Part shown: piece by piece, positions 36,338 to 45,709 of the stretch
Numbering within the stretch: position 1 is the stretch's first letter
Layout: each line of letters begins with the position of its first letter
Origin: an uncultured Bacteroides sp.
Lineage (GTDB): Bacteria; Bacteroidota; Bacteroidia; Bacteroidales; Bacteroidaceae
Direction: 5' to 3'
Assembly (NCBI RefSeq): GCF_902491285.1
Contig: NZ_CABUHK010000012.1
Location: forward strand, 1 to 64,000
DNA: 64,000 nt
Notes under the pieces: generated by a model
Databases searched by the model: none
What the model was told of the DNA's origin: nothing
What the model saw: only the letters and a program-made list of their open reading frames with translations
Program-made: the position numbers and the translations under genes

Positions 36338-37672
36338 TTATACGATACCTTGTGCCATCATTGCTTTGGCAACCTTCATGAATCCGGCTACGTTAGCACC
36401 TTTCACATAGTTTACGTATCCGTCAGCTTCAGTACCATACTGAACACATGCTTCGTGGATATTCTTCATGATGCTTTTCAGCTTCTCGTCAACTTCTTCA
36501 GCACTCCAGCTCAGTTTGATAGAGTTCTGAGTCATTTCAAGACCGGATACTGATACACCACCGGCGTTGGCAGCCTTGCCCGGAGCGTAAAGAATCTTAG
36601 CATCCTGGAATACTTTGATAGCTTCCGGAGTAGAAGGCATGTTTGCACCTTCGGAAACAGCAATTACGCCGTTTGCAACCAATTTCTTTGCATCGTCACC
36701 GTTAAGTTCGTTCTGAGTTGCAGAAGGCAGGGCAATATCAGCTTTTTCGCCCCAAGGACGAGCTCCTTCTACATATTTGCAGCCATATTTCTCTGCATAT
36801 TCGCGGATACGGCCACGGTACAGGTTTTTCAGTTCCATGATGTAATCCAGCTTTTCGCGGTCGATACCGTCCGGATCGAAGATATAACCGTCAGAGTCGG
36901 ACATTGTCAACACTTTGCCACCCAATTCGAGAACTTTTTCTGCAGTATATTGGGCAACATTACCGGAACCGGAGATCAGGCAAGTCTTACCTTTTAAGTC
37001 AGTACCCTTAGTTTTCAGCATTTCCATCAAGAAATAGATGTTACCGTAACCGGTAGCTTCCGGACGAATCAGTGAACCGCCGAATTCGCGTCCTTTACCG
37101 GTGAATGTTCCGGTGAATTCATGAGCCAGTTTCTTGTACATACCGAACATGAAACCTACTTCACGACCACCAACACCGATGTCACCGGCAGGAACGTCAG
37201 TCTCAGGACCCACGTGACGCCATAATTCAAGCATGAAAGCCTGTACGAAACGCATTACTTCCATATTTGACTTACCGCGCGGAGAGAAGTCGGAACCACC
37301 TTTACCGCCACCCATAGGCAGGGTAGTCAGTGAGTTTTTGAATGTTTGTTCAAAGGCAAGGAACTTCAAGATAGAAAGGTTTACAGATGCATGGAAACGG
37401 ATACCGCCTTTGTACGGGCCAATCGCGTTGTTATGCTGAACACGGTAACCCATGTTCGTCTGAATGTTACCTTTGTCGTCCATCCAAGTCACGCGGAACT
37501 GATATACTCTATCAGGAATACACAGACGTTCGATCAAGTTTACTTTATCAAACTCCGGGTGTTTGTTGTATTCTTCTTCAATCGTAGAAAGTACTTCTTC
37601 TACTGCTTGATGATACTCCGGTTCATTGGGAAATCTTCTTTTCAGATCGTCTAATACCTTTGCTGCATTCAT
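36338..37672 (-). CDS. gdhA: NADP-dependent glutamate dehydrogenase, family I
   Basis: The 444-residue enzyme assimilates ammonia by making glutamate from 2-oxoglutarate. The active-site segment is LPMGGGKGGSDFSPRGKS and the substrate-binding stretch YKGGIRFHASVNLSILKFLA. The cofactor domain reads LISGSGNVAQYTAEKVLELG, then LTMSDSDGYIFD, closely like E. coli GdhA, which favours NADPH. A canonical promoter (TTTG, 19 bp, TACTTTTG) lies about 60 bp upstream and a strong terminator follows. The malic enzyme operon lies directly upstream, which would supply NADPH. It is a paralogue of the enzyme at 17629-18966; the two share most of their length but differ in the cofactor region. Confidence 0.92.
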   Translation of the reverse strand: MNAAKVLDDLKRRFPNEPEYHQAVEEVLSTIEEEYNKHPEFDKVNLIERLCIPDRVYQFRVTWMDDKGNIQTNMGYRVQHNNAIGPYKGGIRFHASVNLSILKFLAFEQTFKNSLTTLPMGGGKGGSDFSPRGKSNMEVMRFVQAFMLELWRHVGPETDVPAGDIGVGGREVGFMFGMYKKLAHEFTGTFTGKGREFGGSLIRPEATGYGNIYFLMEMLKTKGTDLKGKTCLISGSGNVAQYTAEKVLELGGKVLTMSDSDGYIFDPDGIDREKLDYIMELKNLYRGRIREYAEKYGCKYVEGARPWGEKADIALPSATQNELNGDDAKKLVANGVIAVSEGANMPSTPEAIKVFQDAKILYAPGKAANAGGVSVSGLEMTQNSIKLSWSAEEVDEKLKSIMKNIHEACVQYGTEADGYVNYVKGANVAGFMKVAKAMMAQGIV

Positions 37673-37732
37673 AATCTTTTTTTCTTTTATTGGTTGTTTA
37701 AAATTCGATTATCTATTTCTCTTATGCGGTTG

Positions 37733-37763
37733 CAAAAGTAAAGATAAAATTTGAACTGGCAAA
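37733..37763 (-). promoter_or_regulatory. gdhA promoter
   Basis: On the minus strand TTTG (37763-37760), exactly 19 bp, then TACTTTTG (37740-37733): a textbook Bacteroides promoter about 60 nt before the gdhA start. Confidence 0.75.
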
Positions 37764-37778
37764 CATTTTATAAAGAAA

Positions 37779-37816
37779 AATGCGATAAAACATCAAATTT
37801 GATATTTTATCGCATT
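37779..37816 (-). terminator. Long palindrome terminating the malic enzyme operon
   Basis: A near-perfect 38-bp palindrome with outer arms AATGCGATAAAA and TTTTATCGCATT and inner ATCAAATTTGAT. On the minus strand it is followed by TTTTTCTTTA. Confidence 0.75.
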
Positions 37817-37836
37817 AAAAGTGAAAAAAAAGATAT

Positions 37837-38013
37837 TTATTTGTTCTTTTTGATAGACTTATAGACGGGAATAAAGACTAATGCTGCCGAAATGATAAGC
37901 ATTACTAGCGTCATTCCGTCAATCCGTTCTGCTTTTGTGAGAACTAAATAGCAAAGCGCCAGCCAAAGCAGGCTGACGCAAACTATTTGTGATTTTGATA
38001 ACGGTCTTCTCAT
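37837..38013 (-). CDS. 58-residue membrane protein coupled to malic enzyme
   Basis: A short gene starts with the ATG that overlaps the malic enzyme stop (ATGA, 38013-38010). The product begins [12 protein letters not shown], has two hydrophobic helices (about residues 10-25, SLLWLALCYLVL, and 34-50, MTLVMLIISAALVFIPV) and ends with a basic tail YKSIKKNK. Two spans with basic ends suggest an inner-membrane hairpin with both termini in the cytosol. The overlap and the shared terminator at 37779-37816 show it is translated with the malic enzyme. I know no family. It may be a small modulator or an unrelated passenger. Confidence 0.7.
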   Translation of the reverse strand: MRRPLSKSQIVCVSLLWLALCYLVLTKAERIDGMTLVMLIISAALVFIPVYKSIKKNK

Positions 38014-40301
38014 TTGCTTTCTTTTTTCTTTTTGTCTACGATAGCGTCAATCACGGCTACGGCAGTGATATTGACAATGTCGCGGACGGAACTTTCGAAG
38101 TCAGTGAAGTGGATAGGCTTGTTCAATCCCATCTGGATAGGGCCGATAAATTCTGTGTCGGGATCCATTGCCTGCAGCAGTTTGTATCCGGCATTTGCAG
38201 AACTCAGGTTCGGGAAGATCAGTGTGTTCACATCTTTACCTTTCAGGCGGGTAAACGGATATTTGGCATCACGCAGTTCGCGGTTCATGGCAAAGTTCAC
38301 CTGCATTTCACCGTCGATAGCTAGTTCTGGATATTCCTTTTGCATATAGCTCACCGCTCCGTGTACTTTGACAGGGCTGCCGGAGGTGTCGGCACCGAAG
38401 TTGGAGTACGACAGCATCGAGATGACCGGTGTATGGTTGAAGAAACGGACTGTCTTGTCAGCCAGTTTGGCGATGTCAATCAAGGTTTCCGTATCCGGAT
38501 GACGGTTGATCAGGGTATCTGCCAGGAAGTAAGTACCTTTCTTGGAGTTAAGAATGTGCATCGTTCCGAAATGATTGAATCCGGGTTGGATGCCGATTAC
38601 TTCTTTGGCTACTTTGATAGTGTTGCTGTATCTTGTATAAAGCCCGGTGATGAATGCGTCGGCATCTCCGGTTTCTACCATCATCATACCGAAGTAGTTG
38701 CGTTCGAACATCTTGTCGTTGGCTTCTTCGTAAGTAAAACCTTCGCGTGCACGCTTTTCCGCAAGGATGCGTGAGTATCGTTCGCGGCGTTCCGATTCGT
38801 CCGGGTGGCGGAGATTGACGATTTCGATACCTTCCAGGCTGAGGTCGAGTTCTTCTGCCAGCTTGCCGATAGCTTCATCGTTTCCTAATAAGATAGGATG
38901 ACAGATGCCTTCGGCTTTCGCTTCAACGGCAGCTTTCAGCATATTCGGGTGGATGCCTTCGGCAAACACTACACGTTGCGGATGGCGACGGGCTGTATCA
39001 TACAGTTGGCGGGTCAGTTTGGACTCATATCCCATCAGTTCACGCAGATGTACGCAGTAAGCGTCCCAGTCTTTGATTTCGGTGCGGGCTACTCCGCTTT
39101 CCATAGCGGCTTTTGCTACGGCACAGGAAACTTCTGTGATGAGACGCGGGTCTACCGGTTTCGGGATGAAATATTCCGGGCCGAAAGAGAGGTTGTTTAC
39201 ATGATAGGCTGCATTTACGACATCAGGTACAGGCTGTTTTGCCAGATTGGCGATGGCGTGTACGGCGGCAATCTTCATTTCCTCGTTGATCGCTTTGGCA
39301 TGCGTGTCCAATGCGCCACGGAAAATGTACGGGAAACCGATTACATTATTAATCTGGTTCGGATAGTCGGAACGTCCGGTTGCCATCAATACATCGGGGC
39401 GGGCTGACATCGCTTCTTCGTAGGAGATTTCCGGCGTAGGATTAGCCAGTGCAAATACGATAGGCATCGGAGCCATGCTGCGCACCATATCCTGGCTCAG
39501 CACATTTCCTTTCGACAGGCCGAGGAATACATCTGCGCCTTTGATTGCTTCTTCCAGTGTGTGGACATCTGTGCGGTCGGTGGCGAAGTATCTTTTCTGT
39601 TCGTTCAGGTCGGTACGTGTTTTGCTGATTACGCCTTTACTGTCCAGCATGACGATATTTTCGAGACGTGCACCCAGTGAAACATACAATTTAGTACAAG
39701 ATACGGCAGATGCACCTGCACCGTTAACAACGATTTTCACATCTTCGATTTTCTTTCCGGCCACTTGCAGGGCGTTTACCAGTCCGGCACTGGAGATGAT
39801 AGCCGTTCCGTGCTGGTCGTCGTGCATCACCGGGATATCCAGTTCTTCTTTCAGACGGCGTTCGATTTCGAAACATTCCGGTGCTTTTATATCTTCCAGA
39901 TTGATACCACCGAAAGTAGGAGCGATAGCTTTCACCGCTGCGATGAATTTTTCGGGGTCTTTCTCGTCCACTTCGATATCGAAGACGTCAATACCCGCAT
40001 AGATTTTGAAAAGCAGACCTTTGCCTTCCATTACCGGTTTGCCGCTCAATGCGCCTATATCACCCAGTCCGAGTACGGCTGTACCGTTAGAGATAACGGC
40101 AACAAGGTTACCTTTCGCAGTGTATTTATACGCGTCCTGTGGATTTTTCTCTATTTCGAGGCATGGTTCTGCTACGCCGGGAGAATATGCGAGTGCTAAA
40201 TCTGTTTGTGTACTGTACGGTTTGGTAGGAACTACCTCAATCTTACCAGGTTTGCCCTGTGAGTGGTAGAGCAAAGCGGCTTCTTTGGTTATTTTAGCCA
40301 T
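38010..40301 (-). CDS. maeB: NADP-dependent malic enzyme with phosphotransacetylase-like domain
   Basis: The 763-residue bifunctional-architecture enzyme decarboxylates malate to pyruvate with NADPH production. The malic domain (about 1-420) shows [20 protein letters not shown], the metal-binding [18 protein letters not shown] and [11 protein letters not shown], and the NAD-fold [16 protein letters not shown]. The C-terminal half (about 430-763) is a phosphotransacetylase-like domain ([27 protein letters not shown]-like [12 protein letters not shown]), usually regulatory in MaeB. The start at 40301 ([16 protein letters not shown]) matches the family; 14 more codons are open upstream. The stop overlaps the small membrane protein gene. 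A -7-like TACATTTG lies on the minus strand at 40348-40341. Confidence 0.92.
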   Translation of the reverse strand: MAKITKEAALLYHSQGKPGKIEVVPTKPYSTQTDLALAYSPGVAEPCLEIEKNPQDAYKYTAKGNLVAVISNGTAVLGLGDIGALSGKPVMEGKGLLFKIYAGIDVFDIEVDEKDPEKFIAAVKAIAPTFGGINLEDIKAPECFEIERRLKEELDIPVMHDDQHGTAIISSAGLVNALQVAGKKIEDVKIVVNGAGASAVSCTKLYVSLGARLENIVMLDSKGVISKTRTDLNEQKRYFATDRTDVHTLEEAIKGADVFLGLSKGNVLSQDMVRSMAPMPIVFALANPTPEISYEEAMSARPDVLMATGRSDYPNQINNVIGFPYIFRGALDTHAKAINEEMKIAAVHAIANLAKQPVPDVVNAAYHVNNLSFGPEYFIPKPVDPRLITEVSCAVAKAAMESGVARTEIKDWDAYCVHLRELMGYESKLTRQLYDTARRHPQRVVFAEGIHPNMLKAAVEAKAEGICHPILLGNDEAIGKLAEELDLSLEGIEIVNLRHPDESERRERYSRILAEKRAREGFTYEEANDKMFERNYFGMMMVETGDADAFITGLYTRYSNTIKVAKEVIGIQPGFNHFGTMHILNSKKGTYFLADTLINRHPDTETLIDIAKLADKTVRFFNHTPVISMLSYSNFGADTSGSPVKVHGAVSYMQKEYPELAIDGEMQVNFAMNRELRDAKYPFTRLKGKDVNTLIFPNLSSANAGYKLLQAMDPDTEFIGPIQMGLNKPIHFTDFESSVRDIVNITAVAVIDAIVDKKKKESK

Positions 40302-40532
40302 AGTATCTGTATTATTTATTAATAAGTTATCATTTGGCTGCAAATGTAGGAATAAAAGTTAGAAATTGTAGCCGATGGTTAGTAAATTCTATTAATTTTA
40401 TATCAAAGAGACTGAATTTATGATATGATATACATTGGTTACGTGTTTATATCCTACTCTTTTTTAAAGGCTTCGATATTGATTTATTGAAATTTTAACG
40501 AGTGCTTTGATTGCCGTCTTTAGTTATTTCGT

Positions 40533-40540
40533 TATTTTTG
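40533..40540 (+). promoter_or_regulatory. -7-like element before the ECF sigma gene
   Basis: TATTTTTG fits TAnnTTTG; a TTTG at 40506-40509 is 23 bp away, longer than ideal. The remaining gap between malic enzyme and sigma genes (40302-40564) shows nothing else. Confidence 0.3.
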
Positions 40541-40564
40541 AGTCCATATATGATTTAACCTTAT

Positions 40565-41137
40565 ATGATAATGATAACCACCCAACAACTTCAATTATTA
40601 AAAGATGGGAATAAAAATGCCTTTGAAGCCTTGTATCGTGCATACAATGCCCGCATTTATAATTTTGTTCTTTCTATGATAGGCAATGCCGGGGTGGCGA
40701 AGGATATTACGCAGGATATTTTTCTCCAAATTTGGGAGAAGCGGCTTAATATTGATCCGGAAGGGAATTTTGACGGCTATCTTTTTAAAATATCCCAAAA
40801 TATGGTGTATCATTATGTAAGACGTGAACTTCTGCTTCAAAATTATGTGGATAAACTGTCGAATGAATCATCTGACGAATCGGTAGAGATAGACGGAGAG
40901 TTGGATTATTTATTTTTAGAAGAGTATATCCTGAAACTTATAGAAGAACTGCCTCCTGCCCGTCGGGAGGTATTTATGCTTTATTGGAAATCCGGACTGA
41001 ATTATCGCGAGATAGCTGAACAGTTGAATATATCGGAAAAGACTGTTGCCACACAGGTACACCGCTCTTTGGATTTCTTGCGTGACAAACTGGGGATGAT
41101 TGCCTTTTCTGTCTCTTTTTTCTTGCATAATATTTAA
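40565..41137 (+). CDS. ECF RNA polymerase sigma factor of a PUL
   Basis: The product is 190 residues. Region 2 (about 20-85) contains FEALYRAYNARIYNFVLSMI and the DITQDIFLQIWEKR segment that binds the polymerase and the -10 element; region 4 (about 125-180) has LPPARREVFMLYWKSGLNYR and the HTH EIAEQLNISEKTVATQVHRSL. It is the family of sigma factors that Bacteroides pairs with FecR-type anti-sigmas to control SusC/SusD loci for host glycans. The anti-sigma gene follows 97 bp downstream. It should drive the susC operon from 42456 when the transporter signals ligand. Confidence 0.92.
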   Translation: MIMITTQQLQLLKDGNKNAFEALYRAYNARIYNFVLSMIGNAGVAKDITQDIFLQIWEKRLNIDPEGNFDGYLFKISQNMVYHYVRRELLLQNYVDKLSNESSDESVEIDGELDYLFLEEYILKLIEELPPARREVFMLYWKSGLNYREIAEQLNISEKTVATQVHRSLDFLRDKLGMIAFSVSFFLHNI

Positions 41138-41234
41138 TATCGAACTTTTAATAAAAGTTAATATCTAAATTATCTCCATTTTCTTGTAGTCTTTTTCTTT
41201 CTCTCAAGACTAGTATATATAGAACAGGAAAATT

Positions 41235-42230
41235 ATGGAGCAACACGATTACATAGTACTATTGGAAAAATTCTTCAAGAAGAAGGCCTCTTCTGAAGAA
41301 AGAAGGATACTTATTGAATGGATTCGTAAACCGGGAATTCGGGAGAAGTTTAATTCGCTTTGCGAGCAAATGTGGAAAGGAGCGGCTGTCGGAATAGATA
41401 AGACAGTGGAAGAGGAAATGTGGAATCATTTGCAGAAGAATTTGGATGAACCCAAAATTTTGTATCCGAAGAAGCGGCGTTGGCAACCTATTATATATAA
41501 GGTGGCGGCCACCATATTATTGCCGGTTTGTTTGGGCCTGGCCACTTATTGGGGAGTAGAACATATTAATAAGTTATCACAGGAGCCTTTCATGGTTGCA
41601 GTAGATTACGGGCAGAAAGCGAATCTTACTTTACCTGATGGAACGAAAGTCTGGTTAAATTCGGCTACTCATCTTTCTTATGATGCGGAATACAACAAAT
41701 CCGACCGAAAGATTTATTTAGACGGAGAAGCCTATTTTGAAGTGGCAAAAAACAAAGACAAGCGTTTTATCGTTTGTTGCAATGACTTGGAGATAGAAGC
41801 ACTGGGAACCACTTTTGATGTGAAGGGGTATGGTGACGATCTTTCCGTCACGACACTGCTGGCAGAAGGAAGTGTCAGGGTTTCTAATGAAACGAATGCC
41901 ATATTGTTGAAACCCGGAGAGAAGGTAGAGTATCATAAGAACAGGCAGACATTTATTAAATCGGCCATCTCGGATATGCGTGAAATCGATTTCTGGCGGA
42001 ATAATATGTTGATTTTTAATTCAGCGCCTTTAGCGGAGATTGCGACTACGTTGGAGCGGATGTACGGAGTGAAAGTCGTGTTTGACTCGGAAAAACTGAA
42101 GAATGTGCCGTTTTCCGGAACCATTCGGAACAGCAGCTTGCATAATGTATTTTACATAATAAGCCTTACTTATCCTATAACCTATGAGTTAGAGGGAGAT
42201 ACGGTGAGAATAGGAAGTAGTATTAACTAA
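41235..42230 (+). CDS. FecR-type anti-sigma factor
   Basis: The product is 331 residues. An N-terminal cytoplasmic segment (1-85) would hold the sigma factor; a single transmembrane helix follows (about 90-110, VAATILLPVCLGLATYWG). The periplasmic FecR domain (about 120-225) includes LPDGTKVWLNSATHLSYD and VTTLLAEGSVRV, and the C-terminal DUF4974 domain spans about 255-331 (FNSAPLAEIATTLERMYGVKV). It receives the signal from the STN domain of the SusC-like transporter encoded next and releases the ECF sigma factor. All parts expected of the family are present. Confidence 0.92.
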   Translation: MEQHDYIVLLEKFFKKKASSEERRILIEWIRKPGIREKFNSLCEQMWKGAAVGIDKTVEEEMWNHLQKNLDEPKILYPKKRRWQPIIYKVAATILLPVCLGLATYWGVEHINKLSQEPFMVAVDYGQKANLTLPDGTKVWLNSATHLSYDAEYNKSDRKIYLDGEAYFEVAKNKDKRFIVCCNDLEIEALGTTFDVKGYGDDLSVTTLLAEGSVRVSNETNAILLKPGEKVEYHKNRQTFIKSAISDMREIDFWRNNMLIFNSAPLAEIATTLERMYGVKVVFDSEKLKNVPFSGTIRNSSLHNVFYIISLTYPITYELEGDTVRIGSSIN

Positions 42231-42270
42231 AAATGACGATTTATGGAAGACACCTCATAATAAAAAAAGA

Positions 42271-42425
42271 GGGTAGAACTATGTAGCAGCATAATTCTAC
42301 CCCGAATCAAATACGGTTTATACATGATAGTAAAAAAGAATCTTTCCTTATAACGAATAAGGGAAAGGGAATCCTTTTTGCATCACGGTTTGACAAAGAT
42401 AATAAAAAGTCTGGCTTTCAGACTT
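42271..42425 (+). promoter_or_regulatory. Three hairpins in the anti-sigma/susC gap
   Basis: Hairpin 1 (42271-42303) pairs GGGTAGAACTATG with CATAATTCTACCC (one mismatch). Hairpin 2 (42342-42367) pairs CTTTCCTTAT with ATAAGGGAAAG and is followed by CCTTTTTG, so it can terminate on the + strand. Hairpin 3 (42407-42425) pairs AAGTCTG with CAGACTT. TTTGAC at 42389-42394 may belong to a sigma-dependent promoter. The gap therefore probably holds the end of the regulator transcript and the start of the susC transcript. Confidence 0.5.
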
Positions 42426-42455
42426 ATATTTTAAAGAATTTAAAGCTAATTACTA

Positions 42456-45400
42456 ATGAGAAAACAATTACATATCATATTCAAGCTTGTTATGTTCTGT
42501 TGTATATTGTTGTTCGTGTCTCAAGAGGTTAGTGCGCAGATCACTTTCTCTGTGAAGAATCAGACATTACGCCAGACGATACGAGTGATTGAGAAGAAAG
42601 CTGATTATAGCTTCTTTTATACAGATAAGCTTCCCGGATTGGATCAAAAGATTTCGTTGACAGTGAACAATGAAAGTATCGATACAGTTTTAGAAAAAGT
42701 TTTCAAAGGATCATCTATTAGTTATAAAATAGAATCGGGCAAGCAAGTGGTGCTTACCCTCAAAACCGGGCAGAACACCTCCCGGAAAGGAAATAAGAAA
42801 ACAATAACCGGTGTCGTAGCCGACCGGCGGGGGGAACCTTTGATTGGTGTCACTGTGAGAGTGGAAGGAGAGAATATTGGAACTGCCACCGATATAGACG
42901 GGCGTTTCTCCTTGGAAGCTCCTGTAGGGGCAAAAATCAGTTTTTCTTATATAGGTTACGTTTCCCAGTCTCATACGGTTAATAACCAGAACGTATATAA
43001 TATATCTTTGAGTGAAGACTCACAAGTACTGGAAGAGGTTGTCGTAGTGGGTTATGGCTCTATGAAACGGAAAGACATTACAACTGCGGTATCTGTGGTT
43101 TCTACAGCGGATATTGAAGAACGTCCGATCATGACGGCTGCACAAGCAATTCAGGGAAAGGCGGCAGGTATTCAAGTTGTGCAACCATCGGGTATGCCGG
43201 GATCCGGTGTAACAATCCGGGTGAGAGGTGCCACCTCGGTACAGGCATCCAATGAACCGTTGTACGTAGTGGACGGTTTGCCGTCGGATGACATCTCGAA
43301 TATCAGCCCGAACGATATTGAAAGTATGCAAATTCTGAAAGATGCATCATCTGCAGCTATTTACGGAGCACGTGCGGCGAATGGAGTAGTGTTGATTACT
43401 ACTAAAAGAGGAAAGATTGGTGCACCGCAAGTGAAAATGAGTGCTTATGTGGGTTTTTCTAAATTAGGGAAGAAGATAGATGCCTTGAATACGGAGCAAT
43501 ATAAAGACCTGATGAAAGACTTGAAAGCTGTTTCGGACGTTGCTCCCAATATCCCTGAAAGTGAAACACGCTATGTGGACTGGACTGATTTATTCTTCGG
43601 TACGGGTGTCAATCAGAATTATCAATTGTCTGTGGCAAATGGAAGTGAGAAACTGCAATATTTTGTGTCCGGAGGATATTCTGACGAACAAGGTATTGTG
43701 GAGAAGGCTCATTTCAACCGGTATAATTTTCGCGCGAATCTGGATAGCGAGCAAACAAAATGGTTGAAAATGGCGCTTAATTTTGCTTATTCGCATACGG
43801 GCGGACAATGGGTGAACGAGAGCCGTAGTTCTTTACGTGCCGGTTCCATCTTGTCTGTAGTGAATACTCCTCCGTTTATGCAGAAGTGGAATCCGTATGA
43901 TCCGAATGAATACGATGAACAGGCTTACGGTGCGCGTATCTTGAATCCGCTGGCTGCCAATGCTGCGGACAGTAACACGAATACTGATCATATTAATGGT
44001 TCGCTCGGATTCACGGTTGACATATACAAAGGTCTGAAGTTTAAAACGACTTTTGGAATTGAACTGACTAATGAGCATTGGGACTACTATCTGGATCCGA
44101 TTTCAACTTCGGACGGACGGGGTACAAAAGGACGCGTGGAAGAGAGTTTCTCCCGAAACTTTGAATGGCTTTTTGAGAATTTGTTGACCTATGATTGTTC
44201 ATTCAACAAACATAACATTTCTGTTATGGGAGGAGCTACCCAGCAGCGTGCACAATATAACGCTTCTTGGATGGCAGGTTTCGACTTGGCGGATTCTTAT
44301 CCCGATATTCATTCCATCAGTGCCGCCAACCAGTTGGATAAGGATGCTTGCGGTTCTTCTGCTTCCGCATGGACACTGGCTTCTTTTTTGGGTCGCGTAG
44401 CTTATAATTATGACAGCCGTTATTTACTGACGGTTAACTTCCGTGCTGACGGTTCTTCCCGTTTTGCTCCGGGACATCGTTGGGGTACTTTTCCTTCTGT
44501 TTCCGCTGGCTGGAGAATTTCAGGCGAGAAGTTCATGCAACCTTTGCAAGACATTGTAACCGACATGAAGCTACGTGCCGGATGGGGTATGAACGGTAAT
44601 CAGGGAGGTTTTGGAAACTATGCCTACATGGCTGCCATGAGTGTTAGTAAACTGCCGGTTTCGGAAGGTAATTTATATCCGGGACTTGCCATTAAACCCG
44701 GTTCGGCGGCCAATAAAGAACTGACTTGGGAGAAGACAAGCCAATGGAATCTGGGACTCGACCTGACAATGTTTGATTCTCGCTTATCCTTCTCAGTGGA
44801 CGCTTACTACAAAAAAACAACCGATTTGTTACTGACTGTCAGCTTACCGGAGAATGTAGTGCCGAGCAGTGTGACAAGAAACGATGGTGAAATGGTGAAT
44901 AAAGGTATGGAGTTCACTGTCTCTTCCCAGAATTTTAAAGGTAACTTCCAGTGGAATACCGATTTCAATATCTCTTTCAACCGGAATAAGTTGACGAAGC
45001 TCGGCTTGAATAAAGTCTATTATTATGCTGAAATGTATGAATCCAAGGAGAAAGCTGTCATCCTGAAAGAAGGTCTTCCGTTGGGAACATTCTTTGGGTA
45101 TATATCCGAAGGTGTCGATCCGGAAACAGGGGATATTATCTATCGTGATCTGAATGGTAACGGTTTTATTGATCCTGAAGATCGAACCACTTTGGGAAAT
45201 GCCCAACCCAAGTTCATTTACGGTATGACGAATACATTTTCGTATGCCGGTTTTGACTTGTCTGTTTTCTTGCAGGGAAGTCAGGGCAATAAGATTTTTA
45301 ACGCGTCGCGCATCGATATGGAAGGTATGACAGACTTTAGAAATCAGTCGGTTCGTGTATTGGAACGTTGGAAACGACCGGGTATGATTACCAATGTCCC

Positions 45401-45698
45401 CCGCGTTGGTAATACGGAGAATAATCACAACTCCTCCCGTTTTGTGGAAGATGGATCTTATTTGCGCCTGAAAACAGTCACTTTATCCTATAATTTTCCA
45501 AAGAAATGGTTGAATAAGATACATCTGTCCCAATTGCAGGCTTACGTCACCGGGCAGAACCTTCTCACATTGACAAAATACAAGGGATACGATCCTGAGG
45601 TAAATGCTTTTGGAGGCGACTCCGTTGCTCAAGGAGTGGACTATGGTACTTATCCTCAATCGAGGGCGGTAATTTTTGGTTTGAATGTTGAATTTTAA
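42456..45698 (+). CDS. SusC-like TonB-dependent transporter with STN signalling domain
   Basis: The product is a 1080-residue outer-membrane oligosaccharide importer. After the signal peptide come a secretin/TonB short N-terminal (STN) domain (about 30-105, SVKNQTLRQTIRVIEKKADY), a carboxypeptidase-regulatory-like domain (about 115-190, ITGVVADRRGEPLIGVTVRV), the TonB box/plug (LEEVVVVGYGSMKRKDITTA, then VDGLPSDDISNISPNDIESM) and the 22-strand barrel with terminal VIFGLNVEF. The STN domain is found only in transporters that signal to a FecR anti-sigma, agreeing with the upstream genes. The plug signature ASSAAIYGARAANGVVLITT is typical of SusC. It is followed by its SusD partner after 11 bp. 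The substrate is probably a HexNAc-containing oligosaccharide, given the GH20 genes. Confidence 0.95.
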   Translation: MRKQLHIIFKLVMFCCILLFVSQEVSAQITFSVKNQTLRQTIRVIEKKADYSFFYTDKLPGLDQKISLTVNNESIDTVLEKVFKGSSISYKIESGKQVVLTLKTGQNTSRKGNKKTITGVVADRRGEPLIGVTVRVEGENIGTATDIDGRFSLEAPVGAKISFSYIGYVSQSHTVNNQNVYNISLSEDSQVLEEVVVVGYGSMKRKDITTAVSVVSTADIEERPIMTAAQAIQGKAAGIQVVQPSGMPGSGVTIRVRGATSVQASNEPLYVVDGLPSDDISNISPNDIESMQILKDASSAAIYGARAANGVVLITTKRGKIGAPQVKMSAYVGFSKLGKKIDALNTEQYKDLMKDLKAVSDVAPNIPESETRYVDWTDLFFGTGVNQNYQLSVANGSEKLQYFVSGGYSDEQGIVEKAHFNRYNFRANLDSEQTKWLKMALNFAYSHTGGQWVNESRSSLRAGSILSVVNTPPFMQKWNPYDPNEYDEQAYGARILNPLAANAADSNTNTDHINGSLGFTVDIYKGLKFKTTFGIELTNEHWDYYLDPISTSDGRGTKGRVEESFSRNFEWLFENLLTYDCSFNKHNISVMGGATQQRAQYNASWMAGFDLADSYPDIHSISAANQLDKDACGSSASAWTLASFLGRVAYNYDSRYLLTVNFRADGSSRFAPGHRWGTFPSVSAGWRISGEKFMQPLQDIVTDMKLRAGWGMNGNQGGFGNYAYMAAMSVSKLPVSEGNLYPGLAIKPGSAANKELTWEKTSQWNLGLDLTMFDSRLSFSVDAYYKKTTDLLLTVSLPENVVPSSVTRNDGEMVNKGMEFTVSSQNFKGNFQWNTDFNISFNRNKLTKLGLNKVYYYAEMYESKEKAVILKEGLPLGTFFGYISEGVDPETGDIIYRDLNGNGFIDPEDRTTLGNAQPKFIYGMTNTFSYAGFDLSVFLQGSQGNKIFNASRIDMEGMTDFRNQSVRVLERWKRPGMITNVPRVGNTENNHNSSRFVEDGSYLRLKTVTLSYNFPKKWLNKIHLSQLQAYVTGQNLLTLTKYKGYDPEVNAFGGDSVAQGVDYGTYPQSRAVIFGLNVEF

Positions 45699-45709
45699 TA
45701 GGTGCGAAA

